Shown: piece by piece, positions 1 to 9,737 of the stretch
Numbering within the stretch: the first letter of the stretch is position 1
Layout of the letters: every line of letters begins with the position of its first letter
NCBI RefSeq assembly: GCF_014529535.1
Contig: NC_050737.1
Coordinates: forward strand, 6,402,487-6,466,486
Direction of reading: 5' to 3'
Source: Bradysia coprophila
Taxonomy: Eukaryota; Arthropoda; Insecta; Diptera; Sciaridae
DNA: 64,000 nucleotides
Notes under the pieces: generated by a model
What the model saw: the letters and a program-made list of their open reading frames with translations, nothing else
What the model was told of the DNA's origin: nothing
Database searches by the model: none
Program-made: the position numbers and the translations under genes

Positions 1-364
1 AATCCGTTTACCACATCACCCACAAATAATTCAAACAAAAAGTGTTTCCTGTTTAAAATGTACAAAATATAGGGTGGATTAGGGTGAATCGTAGAACTTA
101 AATGTTAATTTTTGGCCAAGAAAAATTTAGATCATGGTTTCTACTACATTTTTCTGTATTTGTAGAAAAATGTGCCATCATGGCTTCACTGTGAAAAGAC
201 GATTTTAAGAATGTCTCGGGTAACAATCACTTATTGTTCTATGAGCCTCCTGATCATTTTCTAGTAGAACTTTTTTTTGAATTTTATGTTTAAGTTTACA
301 TGCCAAATACACTGAGAAATTCAAAATGCAATTAATCAGAACTATGATACTCATGCGCCACTCT

Positions 365-373
365 TAAAATCAT
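365..373 (+). repeat. 9-bp target-site duplication, left copy
   Basis: TAAAATCAT occurs at 365-373 and again at 5978-5986, exactly abutting the two ends of the foldback element. The terminal inverted repeat can be aligned right up to both copies with only scattered mismatches, which supports the chosen boundaries. Confidence 0.65.
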
Positions 374-640
374 CGAATATGCTATTGGCACCGGGTGCCA
401 ATAGTCTCTTTATAATACTGTGGCTAATGGCACCTGGTGCCAATAGTCTCTTTATTATACTGTGGCTAATGGCACGAGGTGTCAATAGTCTCTTTATTAT
501 ACTAATGCTAATCGCACCTGGTGCCATTAGCAACAGTATTATAAAGAGACTATTGGCACCTGGCGCCATTAGCCACAGTATTATAAAGAGACTATTGGCA
601 CCCGGAAAAATTTAAATTTGAATAAAAAATCCGAATATTT
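374..640. repeat. Palindromic GGCACC/GGTGCC minisatellite module
   Basis: About five diverged units of roughly 50 bp, each with a GGCACC-N-GGTGCC type palindrome followed by AATAGTCTCTTTATAATACT or its complement. Units near the left run in one orientation and those near 530-600 in the other, so the block is itself a palindrome. It produces open frames on both strands with repeated LAPGA-type peptides; I regard these as non-coding. The matching block at the right end is 5845-5977. Confidence 0.8.
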
Positions 641-659
641 TGAAAACTAAACTTTCCAC

Positions 660-1113
660 AATACTAGTGAATCCATCTTTTTACAAAATGTAACGTAAGG
701 GTAGTTTGTTCGTTTTTTGTGAATTCGTCCTTTTACGAAATTTAACGTAAAGGCGGATCGTTCGATCCTGAGGAATTCATTCTTTTACGAAATGTAACGT
801 AAAGGTAGTTTGTTCGATCTTAGGGAACTCGTCCTTTTACGTAAAGGCGGATTGTTCGATCCTAAGGAATTAATACTTTTACGAAATGTAACGTAAAGGT
901 AGTTTGTTCGATCTTAGGGAATTCGTCCTTTTTCGAAATTTAACGTAAAGGCGGATTGTTCGATCCTAAGGAATTAATCCTTTTACGAAATGTAACGTAA
1001 AGACGGGTTGTTCGATACTAGGGAATTAATCCCTTTACGAAATATAACGCAAATGCGTTTTGTAGAATACTAGGGAATTCATCTTTCTACGAAATGTAAC
1101 GTAAAGGCGGATT
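660..1113 (+). repeat. Tandem array inside the left arm of the foldback element
   Basis: Roughly 50-bp units, each with TTTTACGAAATGTAACGTAA, then AGGCGGATTGTTCGATC and GGGAATTCGTC or a close variant. The array continues in the same orientation after the retrotransposon (5399-5605) and then inverts (5608-5770). Unit variants differ by a few bases and one unit is shortened near 835. Confidence 0.8.
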
Positions 1114-1132
1114 AGTTTAGTTTAGTTTAGTT
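1114..1132 (-). repeat. Retrotransposon 3' tail, (AAACT)n-type
   Basis: On the minus strand the element ends in about four copies of a five-base unit (AACTA/TAAAC). Simple-sequence tails instead of poly(A) are typical of several non-LTR families and mark the 3' end here. Confidence 0.7.
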
Positions 1133-1186
1133 CGTTTTATTAGTTATAAAAAACTATTTACATCAGCTTTACATTTAACTAGACTA

Positions 1187-3997
1187 TTAACTTTCATCAT
1201 CTTTCATTTTCACATAATCAAGACAATATTTTTTAAAATTATTAAAATTTCCACTTTCTCTAATTTCTCTCGGAATTTCATTGTATAGTTTCACCCCGTC
1301 AAACATTAGACTTCGTTGCGTGGCACTTTTTCGGTAAAGTGGTAGCCTCAAGTCTCCATGGTTTCTCAAAATGTATGATCTTCCTTCGCCGGATTGGAAA
1401 CAATTCACAAGATATTGCGGTAGATGGCCGTGTGTAACTTTATATATGAAAACCAACACATCGCGCTCAATTTGTTGTTGTATCGATAACCAGTTCAATT
1501 CATCGAGCATTGACTTTGTTCTGGTGCGTTGTCTTTTTCGTAGAATGATTCGGAGGCACTTCTTATGCAGTTTTTGTAGACGTTCGATGTGTGTACGGTT
1601 GGACAAGTAGAGAATCGTTGAACAGTATGAGAAATGTGGAGCAATAATCGTGTTGTAGATCAGTATCCTTGTTTGTTTGTCCAACTTGTTAGAAATGCGA
1701 CCGAAGAAATTAATTTTTTTGGCCAACTTTTTGCATACGTAGTCGCAGTTTGCATTGAAATTCAATTTTTCGTCAATCACGCATCCTAGGTATTTGATTT
1801 CTGTAACACGGTCTATGGTTGCGTTGCCTATCTTGAGTTCATTCACCTCTTCGATGTTTTTGTGGCCGAGGACCATGAATTTCGTTTTTTTCGAGTTCAA
1901 TTTTAGTTTGTTAACGTTCAACCATTGGTCAAATTTAGACAATTCCTGGTTCAATATGTCCACCAACTCGTTTATGTCTTCGCCGACAGCATAAATGGTA
2001 GTGTCATCAGCAAAAAGGTTGATCTTACCGCGTTGAAAGTTGGATTTGATATCATTGATGAACAGTGTGAACAGAATGGCAGATAAAACAGATCCTTGGG
2101 GCAAACCTAATTCATTCGTCAGAGGATCCGAAACACTTGAACCAAATTTTGTTGTTTGCTGCCTGTCAGACAAGTAATCATTGAACCACGCCAACTCGGT
2201 ACCACGGATTCCATATCTCTCCAACTTTTTCAGCAACACAGCACGATCAACGGTTTCAAAAGCTCGCTTGAAATCCACAAACACTGCCAAAATTACGTTT
2301 TTGTTGTCCACCTCGCTTTTCCAGTCAGCTATGACATAGTTCAAGGCAGTTTCGCAGGAATGTAGTTTGCGATACCCAGACTGTTCATTGATGTAAATTT
2401 TGTTAATGTTTATGTGCTGTAAGAGTTGTTCTTTTACCACCGTTTCCAAAAATTTTTCGAACGTTGAAAGCATATTGATTGGTCGGAAATCCACTGGATT
2501 GTGTGCACGGACGATCTTTTCAACAACCACCACCATTGAATGTTTCCAGCATTTTGAGAATATTCCATCACGGAGAGAATCGTTTATTATATCAACCAAT
2601 TGCTGTCCAATGTGATCCCATGCATCAATAACGAATCGAATGTCAATGCCATCAAAATCTTTTTTGTTTTTCAGGTTTTTGATAGTTTCATGTAATTTTG
2701 TCAGCGAAATCGATTCGAATTTGAAGGTATTCGCGCATAACGTAACACTTTCGATGTCAAATGGAACTACTCCATCATCAATACTCTGATGGATGTCTTT
2801 AACACTGTCGATGAAGAACTTGTTGAATCGATTTGCAATTCGTGGCTCATTCTCTTTCGTTGCTTCCACATTTTCACCGTCGAATATGATGTAATTGGGC
2901 TTGCTGAGACCTTTTTTGCTAATTAATGATTTCAAAATTCTCCACATACCTTTTTGGTCGCCTTTCTTCTTGCGGATGCTTTGCATTGTGTTCATTCTGC
3001 ATGCGTAGTTTAACTTGTTGACGTATTTATTTCTTGCATTCTTAAACAGATGCCAATCATTATCAGAGTCAGTCAAAACGGCTTTTTCATATAGATCGGA
3101 TTTAATTTTTTTCAATCCACGAAGTTCATTGTTAAACCACTTAGTATCACTTTTATCTGTCAATTCAATCACTTTGGAAAATTCATTCGAGAAATCTCTA
3201 ATTAATGACATAAAAAATTCTGATTTTTCATTCACATCACCGTTTCGAGGAAGATTGCACTGATTCGTCATGAAAAAATTTGTCAAATCATTCTCACCGT
3301 ACTTCAAGATCTTAATTTTTTCACTTTCCTCGTTACTTTCTTTACCGCTCAGCAAAACGGATACAGTCGAATGATCCGAAATCTTTTCATCATTAAGGAT
3401 GCGGTATTTCACTGAATTGACGTCATTGGTCATGACATGATCAATAAGCGTCCGACTATTCTTCGTAATCCTTGTTGGTTCAGTGATTATTTGCTTCATC
3501 GTTGAATCGTTGATACATTCCTTCAACTTTCGAGCGTAGAATCCGTCACTGAGCAAGTCAATATTTACGTCACCGACGAACACATTCACTTTTGAATAAT
3601 CGATATCATTTTCGCAAAAGTCCGAGAGAAATTTTATATATTTTGCTTCAGCACATTGATTATAGACTCCATACACACTGTAATTCGCGTTCTTTACACT
3701 CAGTTCGATTCCAAGTAACCATAGTTGCTTGTCTAAATTGAAGTTCTTCAAGATTTTGAATCTCGTTCCTTTTTTCGTGTAAACAATAACACCACCGGTA
3801 TGACGCGAATGACTATCACATCGGTTCACATTGTATCCGTTAATGTTAATTTCACGATCGCTTATTTCTCCTGTAACGTGCGTTTCACTGATAATGATGG
3901 CTAACGGGTTCTTGGTAGCTGCTAGAAGCTTGAGTTGATTCAAATTGGTTGTCAATCCCTGAATGTTCAAGTATAGCAAACAGGGATTCTTTGATTG
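1187..3997 (-). CDS. Retrotransposon ORF2 (APE endonuclease + reverse transcriptase)
   Basis: The open frame runs about 936 codons immediately after the ORF1 stop. There is no ATG before the endonuclease motifs: the first leucine codon at 3979 is TTG, and the first methionine comes only after most of the endonuclease domain. Endonuclease motifs seen are NIQGL, SETH, GDVNID and SDHS. Reverse transcriptase motifs seen are DFRPIN, FVDFKRAFETVDR, GLPQGSVLSAILF and LFADD. The C-terminal NEIPREIRESGNFNNFKKY-type tail is usual for CR1-like elements. It acts in target-primed reverse transcription in the nucleus. Because it lacks its own start it is probably made as an ORF1-ORF2 fusion by readthrough. 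Confidence 0.92.
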   Translation of the reverse strand, partial: QSKNPCLLYLNIQGLTTNLNQLKLLAATKNPLAIIISETHVTGEISDREININGYNVNRCDSHSRHTGGVIVYTKKGTRFKILKNFNLDKQLWLLGIELSVKNANYSVYGVYNQCAEAKYIKFLSDFCENDIDYSKVNVFVGDVNIDLLSDGFYARKLKECINDSTMKQIITEPTRITKNSRTLIDHVMTNDVNSVKYRILNDEKISDHSTVSVLLSGKESNEESEKIKILKYGENDLTNFFMTNQCNLPRNGDVNEKSEFFMSLIRDFSNEFSKVIELTDKSDTKWFNNELRGLKKIKSDLYEKAVLTDSDNDWHLFKNARNKYVNKLNYACRMNTMQSIRKKKGDQKGMWRILKSLISKKGLSKPNYIIFDGENVEATKENEPRIANRFNKFFIDSVKDIHQSIDDGVVPFDIESVTLCANTFKFESISLTKLHETIKNLKNKKDFDGIDIRFVIDAWDHIGQQLVDIINDSLRDGIFSKCWKHSMVVVVEKIVRAHNPVDFRPINMLSTFEKFLETVVKEQLLQHININKIYINEQSGYRKLHSCETALNYVIADWKSEVDNKNVILAVFVDFKRAFETVDRAVLLKKLERYGIRGTELAWFNDYLSDRQQTTKFGSSVSDPLTNELGLPQGSVLSAILFTLFINDIKSNFQRGKINLFADDTTIYAVGEDINELVDILNQELSKFDQWLNVNKLKLNSKKTKFMVLGHKNIEEVNELKIGNATIDRVTEIKYLGCVIDEKLNFNANCDYVCKKLAKKINFFGRISNKLDKQTRILIYNTIIAPHFSYCSTILYLSNRTHIERLQKLHKKCLRIILRKRQRTRTKSMLDELNWLSIQQQIERDVLVFIYKVTHGHLPQYLVNCFQSGEGRSYILRNHGDLRLPLYRKSATQRSLMFDGVKLYNEIPREIRESGNFNNFKKYCLDYVKMKDDES

Positions 3998-4000
3998 CTA
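3992..4000 (-). promoter_or_regulatory. Leaky stop codon, UAG CAA UCA (readthrough context)
   Basis: Read on the minus strand, the ORF1 stop is TAG followed by CAATCA. This fits STOP-CARYYA, the tobacco-mosaic-virus-type context known to give efficient stop-codon readthrough. ORF1 and ORF2 are in one frame on either side. Sequence is direct observation; function is inference. Confidence 0.65.
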
Positions 4001-5143
4001 TTCCGTTGAATTATATTGCACACGTCTTCTTCGAATGTTCATTTGCCTCTCAGTTACTTTACACTTGTCTGAACCCGCCATATGATTAACATTGAGCCTG
4101 AGGTTCAATTTTTCGTTGGCATTGAAACAATTCGTGCATCTGATGGCCTTCGACTTGCATTCGCTCAGATTATGTTCACCAGAACATTTCTTGCATGCTT
4201 TTTTCCTTGTGCATTCCTTTGCTTTGTGGTGGAATCCCTGACACTTGTAGCATATCATGAGGTCAATGTACTCTTTGACAGTGCAGCATGACCATCCGAT
4301 GTTCAATTTTTTTCGTTCGCTAGACATAATGTTGTTGAACGTCTTGGTGTCTATTTCGATTACCGCACTGAGTGAATTTTTGCCGAACGTTGAAACTATA
4401 CGAAGATCTGCATTTTGTAACACAGTGTTCTGCGCTTTCAATTTTGTGATAATTTCTTCATTGGCAAATTTTTCGCTCATCCCGCTTATCAAAACTTTCG
4501 GTTTTTTCAATTCTGATAGTTTCACTTCATAAGTTGCTCCCAGTTTTTCTGCAGCATACTTCTGAATGATTTCTACATCAGCCATGGATCGTCCTTCCAA
4601 TACTACTGTACCTTTGCCAGCGTTACGCATATTGTCAACTGGAATTTCAGATGGATTCATTAATTCCATGACAGCTTTTTGTGTCATTTCTGTTGATTGG
4701 GTTTGCTTGGGTACTACTAATACCACTGGCTCATTACGTTTCACTGCATCGGCATAATTCATTTTTTCCGTTGGAACGCACTGCTTATTCATCGTATTCA
4801 GTGCAGCTGACCCCGTCACACTTTTATCATTGACGCAAACTTTCAATTCACATACACTTTCTTTCAGTTCGATCATATTCATTTCGTTTCTAGAAACTCT
4901 CTCGTCATAAATAGTAATCAAACTCATTATCTTGTCGAGTTTTGCGTTAATAGCTTTCATCGAACCATCAATACAACCATCACACATGTAAAACAAATTA
5001 TCCATTTCAATGTATGACTTGAGAACAGTCTTGTTTACACCTACACATTTAGCGTGCATTCTTCTTGAACACGGTCCTTCACATTTAAATGAGTCGCCTA
5101 ATGCGGTTTCATTCTTACAAACGTAACAGTCTATTTCACTCAT
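3998..5143 (-). CDS. Retrotransposon ORF1 (PHD finger, zinc knuckles)
   Basis: 381 aa from a genuine ATG at 5143. Residues 6-57 form a C4HC3 PHD-like finger (CYVC, then C-x3-C, H-x2-C and a final CDGC). A short coiled-coil-like stretch follows, then a basic central domain around residues 150-290. The C-terminus has zinc knuckles CYKCQGFHHKAKEC (CX2CX4HX4C) and CKKCSGEHNLSEC, plus a further CTNC. In this superfamily ORF1 is the RNA-binding protein of the ribonucleoprotein particle. The frame ends at a UAG (3998-4000), and the codons after it continue in the same frame directly into ORF2. Confidence 0.92.
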   Translation of the reverse strand: MSEIDCYVCKNETALGDSFKCEGPCSRRMHAKCVGVNKTVLKSYIEMDNLFYMCDGCIDGSMKAINAKLDKIMSLITIYDERVSRNEMNMIELKESVCELKVCVNDKSVTGSAALNTMNKQCVPTEKMNYADAVKRNEPVVLVVPKQTQSTEMTQKAVMELMNPSEIPVDNMRNAGKGTVVLEGRSMADVEIIQKYAAEKLGATYEVKLSELKKPKVLISGMSEKFANEEIITKLKAQNTVLQNADLRIVSTFGKNSLSAVIEIDTKTFNNIMSSERKKLNIGWSCCTVKEYIDLMICYKCQGFHHKAKECTRKKACKKCSGEHNLSECKSKAIRCTNCFNANEKLNLRLNVNHMAGSDKCKVTERQMNIRRRRVQYNSTE

Positions 5144-5977
5144 CGTGCAACCTATTTATAGGTCAAATTCAAAGTCAAATGAGTTTGTATCACCAAATTT
5201 TCAAATCCAAAATTTAGGAAATCAATTCGATTTCTTTACTGTCGATCACTACTCACGGATCAAAAATACTATCACAAAGTTATTCCCAAAAATTTTCTAT
5301 TATTGGTTCGTTAAATCAATCAAAAATAAAATAAAATAAATTATTTGCTCGGACAAAACGTCTTACGTCAACAGTACGGAGTACAGGGCTCAGTACAGGG
5401 ATTGTTCAATCCTGAGGAATTATTCCTTTTACGAAATATAACGTAAAGGTAACGATCTCAGGGAATTCGTCACTTTATGAAATTTAACGGGAAGGCGGTT
5501 TGTTCAATCCTGAGGAATTATTCCTTTTACGAAAAACGTAAAGGTAGTTTCATTGATCTTAGGGAATTCATCGTATTGAGATATGTAATGTAAATGTGGA
5601 TTGTTCGATACCTTTACGTTACACTTCGTAAAAGGATGTATTCCTCAGGATCGAACAATCCGCCTTTACGTTAAATTACAAACTACCTTTACCTTACATT
5701 TTGTAAAACGATGAGTTCCTCAGTATCGAACAATCAGCCTTTACCTTACATTTTGTAAAAATATGAATTCCCTAGAATTGTGTACAAAACAAGTTCAATT
5801 TTCAAAATTTCCGGATTTTTTATTCAAATTTTAATTTTTCCTTGTGCCAATAGTCTCTTTATAATACTGCACCTGGTGCCATTAGCCACAGTATAGTAAA
5901 GAGACTATTGGCACCCGGTGCCATTAGCCACAATATTATAAAGAGACTATTGGCACCCGGTGCAAATAGTCTCTTCC

Positions 5978-5986
5978 TAAAATCAT
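5978..5986 (+). repeat. 9-bp target-site duplication, right copy
   Basis: Second copy of TAAAATCAT, identical to 365-373, immediately outside the right end of the foldback element. Confidence 0.65.
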
Positions 5987-6467
5987 AAAAATTTCTCGTT
6001 TATCAAGGCCACGACATTTTCTCAGTCGATATAGAGTTGCGAGCTCCTAAGAGTAATCAATTAATTCGTCATAACTTATTACAATAGTGAGGGACTATTT
6101 TTGGAAGAACATTTTCTCATATTTTCCCAAATTTTTGCAATCTCCTTCATCAAACCATATTTGAGGCATATATACTCAATTTTAGGAAAATTTGTAGTTG
6201 ATTCCTGATTCAACACGCACAACAGGTCCAGTGACGGTCTATGTGTACTCCGGACTTGATTCACTTATCCACAGCACTGCTTCTAGCATGAACGTAGAAA
6301 AAAAATTGGATGCTAATGAAGTCACAGTGATCAGTGCGTTTCTTTGTAAAGATAGAATGTATAGAATTCAGTGTTCATGGTAGAAGCAGAGCTATTTCTT
6401 ATCCTATCCTAAATTGACAATTTCTTCTACAGCCAATATTAATTTCGATTCGAAAATTTTTCTATAG

Positions 6468-6607
6468 GAAAGTCAGATCTAACTCGCCATCTCCGAATCC
6501 ACACCGGTGAACGTCCGTATCATTGTGAAGCCTGTGGCAAATGCTTTGCTCGTGCCGACTATTTGTCGAAACATTTAACAACGCATGTGCATAATTCGCC
6601 CCGCTGA
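6468..6607 (+). CDS. C2H2 zinc-finger protein, last coding exon
   Basis: After a good acceptor (TTTTTCTATAG at 6457-6467) the frame reads [20 protein letters not shown] and then [20 protein letters not shown], ending at TGA 6605-6607. It therefore carries the end of one C2H2 finger, the canonical HTGERPY linker, and one complete finger (C-x2-C-x12-H-x3-H). The exon starts in phase 1, needing one G from the preceding exon. Upstream exons must lie before the foldback element, which would sit in an intron, or outside the window; I could not find a convincing one between 5990 and 6467. Such proteins are DNA-binding transcription factors. The exact orthologue is not recognised. Confidence 0.8.
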
Positions 6608-9540
6608 GATGAGGGTCGGAGGCGACGGATCCTCCACAATAGATAATTTTGTTAAAGAAAAAAGTAAATTGATTTTTAACGGGAAAATAAATTAATATTT
6701 TCCATTTGAAGGAAAGCAATAATGATCTTGCGGAAAGGGTTTATAGTTTCTGTTAAAAGACGACGATGAGAAATAAGAATAAAACGGGGAGATAAAATGA
6801 AACGTGAACTGTTTCAGATACATTTTAGCTTTTTAAGTATGATATTTTACTGGAAAAGAAATCTAAAACGAAAAGTAAAAATGTTTTTTAAATTTATTAA
6901 GACAAATCTAATTTACAACCGTGGTCCTTAAATTAAAAATGAATAAAAGAAACTATAGAAAAGAAAGAGATAAAAACCAGAAGACAAAGAATAAAAGAAG
7001 AAAAAACAAATAAAATTATTTTTTTACCGATAAATACAACCGATAATACTAAATAATGAGATATAGTTTGGTTTCAACCATAGTTTTCAGCAATTAATAT
7101 CTGTGATTATACAAAAGAACAACCGATTTATATTAAGTGAAAAAAAAGAAAATAGCCAATTAGCATAATTCATTAAAATAAAACAAAAAATAGCAACAAA
7201 TTCCATTTAACAAAAAAGTAAAGAAAATAAACTTAATGAACAATACAATAAATACTAAATAAACAAACAACAAAAAAACCACTGATCAACGATTTTTTTA
7301 CCAGAAAAACAAAGCAGAATGCAAAAAACGAATCAATTTAAATTAAAATTAAAAACCTAAAAAAAATTAAAAACAAAAATGGACGACAAACCTAATCACA
7401 ATTAAAAATGATACAATTTTTCGGTGTTTATATCTAGTCGCAATTTTGGCTTTCGATGTGGCTTTCGTCTTTAAAAAAAAACACATACACACAAAACACA
7501 CACTCACACGTAACGATAAAAGTGTACATCAATTTTTAAAATGAAATTATATTCAGCCTAAATACAATTCGAAAAGGGGAAGTAAATGGAAATAGGCGCA
7601 CACACGTACATTCTTTAACATTACTCTATCAGAAAAAAAACGTAAAAAATTTTGATTAATAAAAACAAAACACTAAAATGAAAACATCGAAATATAAATT
7701 TTGTGTATTCATTTGATTTTTAAATAGATATAAATTGTACCTACTCTAAATAAAAATTAAATTAAAAAAAAGTCTCACTGTGCCAAAATATATGTACCTC
7801 ATAAAATATATAATTTATTAAAAAATAATAAAAAAAATAACAAAACAGAAGATATTAATTCAAAAATAATTAAAAAACTAAAAAAAAAACAACAAAATAG
7901 TCAATCGAAATTACAATGAACAAAGAGTAAGTAAAAAAATTACTAAAAACTAAAAAAAAAGAAAATGAAAAATTTTGAAATTATTGATGTCACAACCTAC
8001 CACGTAAAATTTAAACATTATTTACTACTTTTGCTATTTAAACAAAAACAAAAAAATATCCAATGTTTTAGTCTGTAAGTTTTTAAAAAACAAAGCAAAA
8101 AAAATTATTCGTAAAACTCGATGTTACTAAAGTGTGTTTTTGACAACAACAAAAAGAAAAAATTATCAACATTTATCGTGAGTAGATTAATTATCGAACT
8201 ATCCATTTAAAAACAAAATTCCGGTATGTTTATGTTTTTGTTTGCATTATGGTGTTCCGAGATATTTATGTAGACAATAACTGGAGCGGTTATTTCTAAA
8301 TTAATTTTAAAAAATTAAACGAAGCATCGACGATTTTAGTAATTTCTTACCTTTCTCTGTGGATATTTTTAGAATTAGTTCAATTAATACCAGGGAAGGA
8401 ATTTAATATTTCGTATAAATATGAATAAAAGTGTCTGAGGGCTGCAGCCCGTAGTACTTTTACTCATCGTGATACGAAATATCAAATTATTTCCCGAGTG
8501 TAGTATGACGTTTTCCTTTACGAAGTAGGGGAAGACTTTTCCCTTGGGAGAGAAAGGTCACTTTCCCTCCCTAGTAAAAGAAAACTCTCCTTTCTCCGCT
8601 AGATATTATTGTCTTGACATAATACCTACAAATAGGCTGAAACACACTGTGGCATTATAGCAAATTTTGAGTTGCAGTATTGTCTAGTTTCCATAGAAGT
8701 TTCTAAAGGTAATAGTAGATTCCAAATGAATAAAAGTATCCGAGTGCTTCAGCTCGAGGTATCTTTACTCATTGTGATACGATATATCAAGTTACTTCAC
8801 TGATATAGTATGCTATTTTACTTTACAAGGCACAGGGTTTTCACCTGCGAGGGAAAAGCCTCATTACTTCACCAGTAAAGTAAAATGATTTTTCTCGTCT
8901 AGCTCAGTACAAACGGCAAACTGCCAAACGATATATTACTACTGCCATGAAAAGTAGATTATGCATTTTATGCAAAATCTTGTGTAACCACCTCAGCTTC
9001 ATTTCATCTCTTATTTCTTTGGTCGTAAGAAAATCGACCTCTCAGGCAGCTTCAAACAATGTTGAATTAACATTCTGCAGAAAATTCATTTATCATTTTA
9101 TGCGATCGCCACACGATTACCATTGATGGCACATAAGTACTTACATTCGAGTTTTTTTTTTCTTAGTTTTGTTTTGTATGTTAAGATTGAATAGTGGCTT
9201 ACGATAGCGATTTAAAACATATGATGTTATGGTCATGAATTCTACAAAGATGTCTCGGAAACCATAAACGATTCAGAAACCTTGCACCTGATTGCGCAAA
9301 TTTTTGTAAAATATAAAATACCCTCTAGCACCCACTGTTGTATTTGATGTATGAAACACATTTTTCATTTAAAAAAAAAACGGATATTCCACCAATGACA
9401 AAAAGAATTTGTAATTTTTTCGGATGTGTTTTGTTTTTAGTTCTCTTAGAAGTACCACAAAACCTCATTATAAACCTTATATAAGCAGACTATTAGAGAC
9501 AAACAAGTATCGTTTTTTCTGACTATGGTTTTTTGTTTGA
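6608..9540 (+). other. A-rich noncoding DNA, likely 3' UTR of the zinc-finger gene
   Basis: No gene-like open frame. The plus strand is strikingly A-rich with runs such as AAAAACAAAC and many AATAAA hexamers. That strand bias fits a transcribed 3' UTR read from the zinc-finger gene, but the end of the transcript cannot be set from sequence alone. Confidence 0.4.
8392..8905. repeat. Two diverged copies of a ~190-bp repeat with short inverted ends
   Basis: Copies around 8425-8620 and 8728-8905 share GAATAAAAGT, a GAG..CTGCAGC-like core, TTTACTCATYGTGATACGA and a polypyrimidine/GAGGGAAA segment in the same order. GGGAAGGAATTTAATATTTCGTAT at 8392 and the near-complement ending at about 8496 form a short hairpin. 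Probably old copies of a small mobile element. Confidence 0.45.
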
Positions 9541-9542
9541 CT

Positions 9543-9737
9543 ATATAAAAGGGATTGAAGCTTCGAGACTGAAATCTGATCTTCCTCTTTGTAGTGTAGG
9601 CTAATAGTTAGGAATCACACAAGTTATTGATTATGGCTCAGGAAGAAATTGAACTTTCGAGAAAGACGAGTCATAAGGCGGAGTCCACTTCACATCCTAC
9701 TGTTCTCTGGATTTTTACGTTTGTCTCGCTTTATTAA
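9543..9737 (+). promoter_or_regulatory. TATA-box followed by a 34-codon ORF, candidate small gene
   Basis: A strong TATATAAAAGG at about 9541-9551 is followed some 80 bp later by ATG at 9633 and a 34-aa frame ending at TAA 9735-9737. The peptide starts MAQEEIELSRKT and ends in a hydrophobic VLWIFTFVSLY. I do not recognise it. It could be the first exon of a small gene or chance in AT-rich DNA; no conserved feature decides it. Confidence 0.2.

Larger units (their letters stand above)
1114..5398 (-). mobile_element. Jockey/CR1-superfamily non-LTR retrotransposon, apparently full length
   Basis: A 4.3-kb element with a PHD/zinc-knuckle ORF1, an endonuclease-reverse transcriptase ORF2 and a pentanucleotide 3' tail. 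It is inserted inside one tandem unit of the foldback element: the unit breaks after GGCGGATT on the left and resumes at GGATTGTTCAATCC on the right. GGATT at 1109-1113 and 5399-5403 is therefore the likely target duplication, and the boundaries follow from it. Both ORFs lack internal stops or frameshifts and keep all catalytic motifs I could check, so the copy looks young and possibly active. Clade within the superfamily is not certain; the PHD-bearing ORF1 favours a CR1-like group. Confidence 0.9.
374..5977. mobile_element. Foldback-type DNA element interrupted by a non-LTR retrotransposon
   Basis: The outer ends are inverted copies of each other. The left end reads inward through GGCACCGGGTGCC palindromic modules, then an AAAAATTTAAATTTGAATAA-like stretch, then tandem units containing TTTTACGAAATGTAACGTAA. 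The right end repeats all three in reverse order and orientation, with the turning point near 5605. Excluding the insertion at 1114-5398 the element is about 1.3 kb, with a long left arm and a shorter right arm (about 5608-5977). Arms built from internal tandem repeats plus a 9-bp target duplication are the hallmark of Drosophila FB-like elements, which are grouped with the Mutator-like elements. No transposase is seen, so it would be non-autonomous. Class assignment is inference. Confidence 0.72.

Noticed and set aside
351..615. Open frames on both strands with repeated LAPGA(I/N)S peptides
   Set aside because: They follow from an in-frame-length palindromic minisatellite and occur on both strands at once; no start context or conserved fold.
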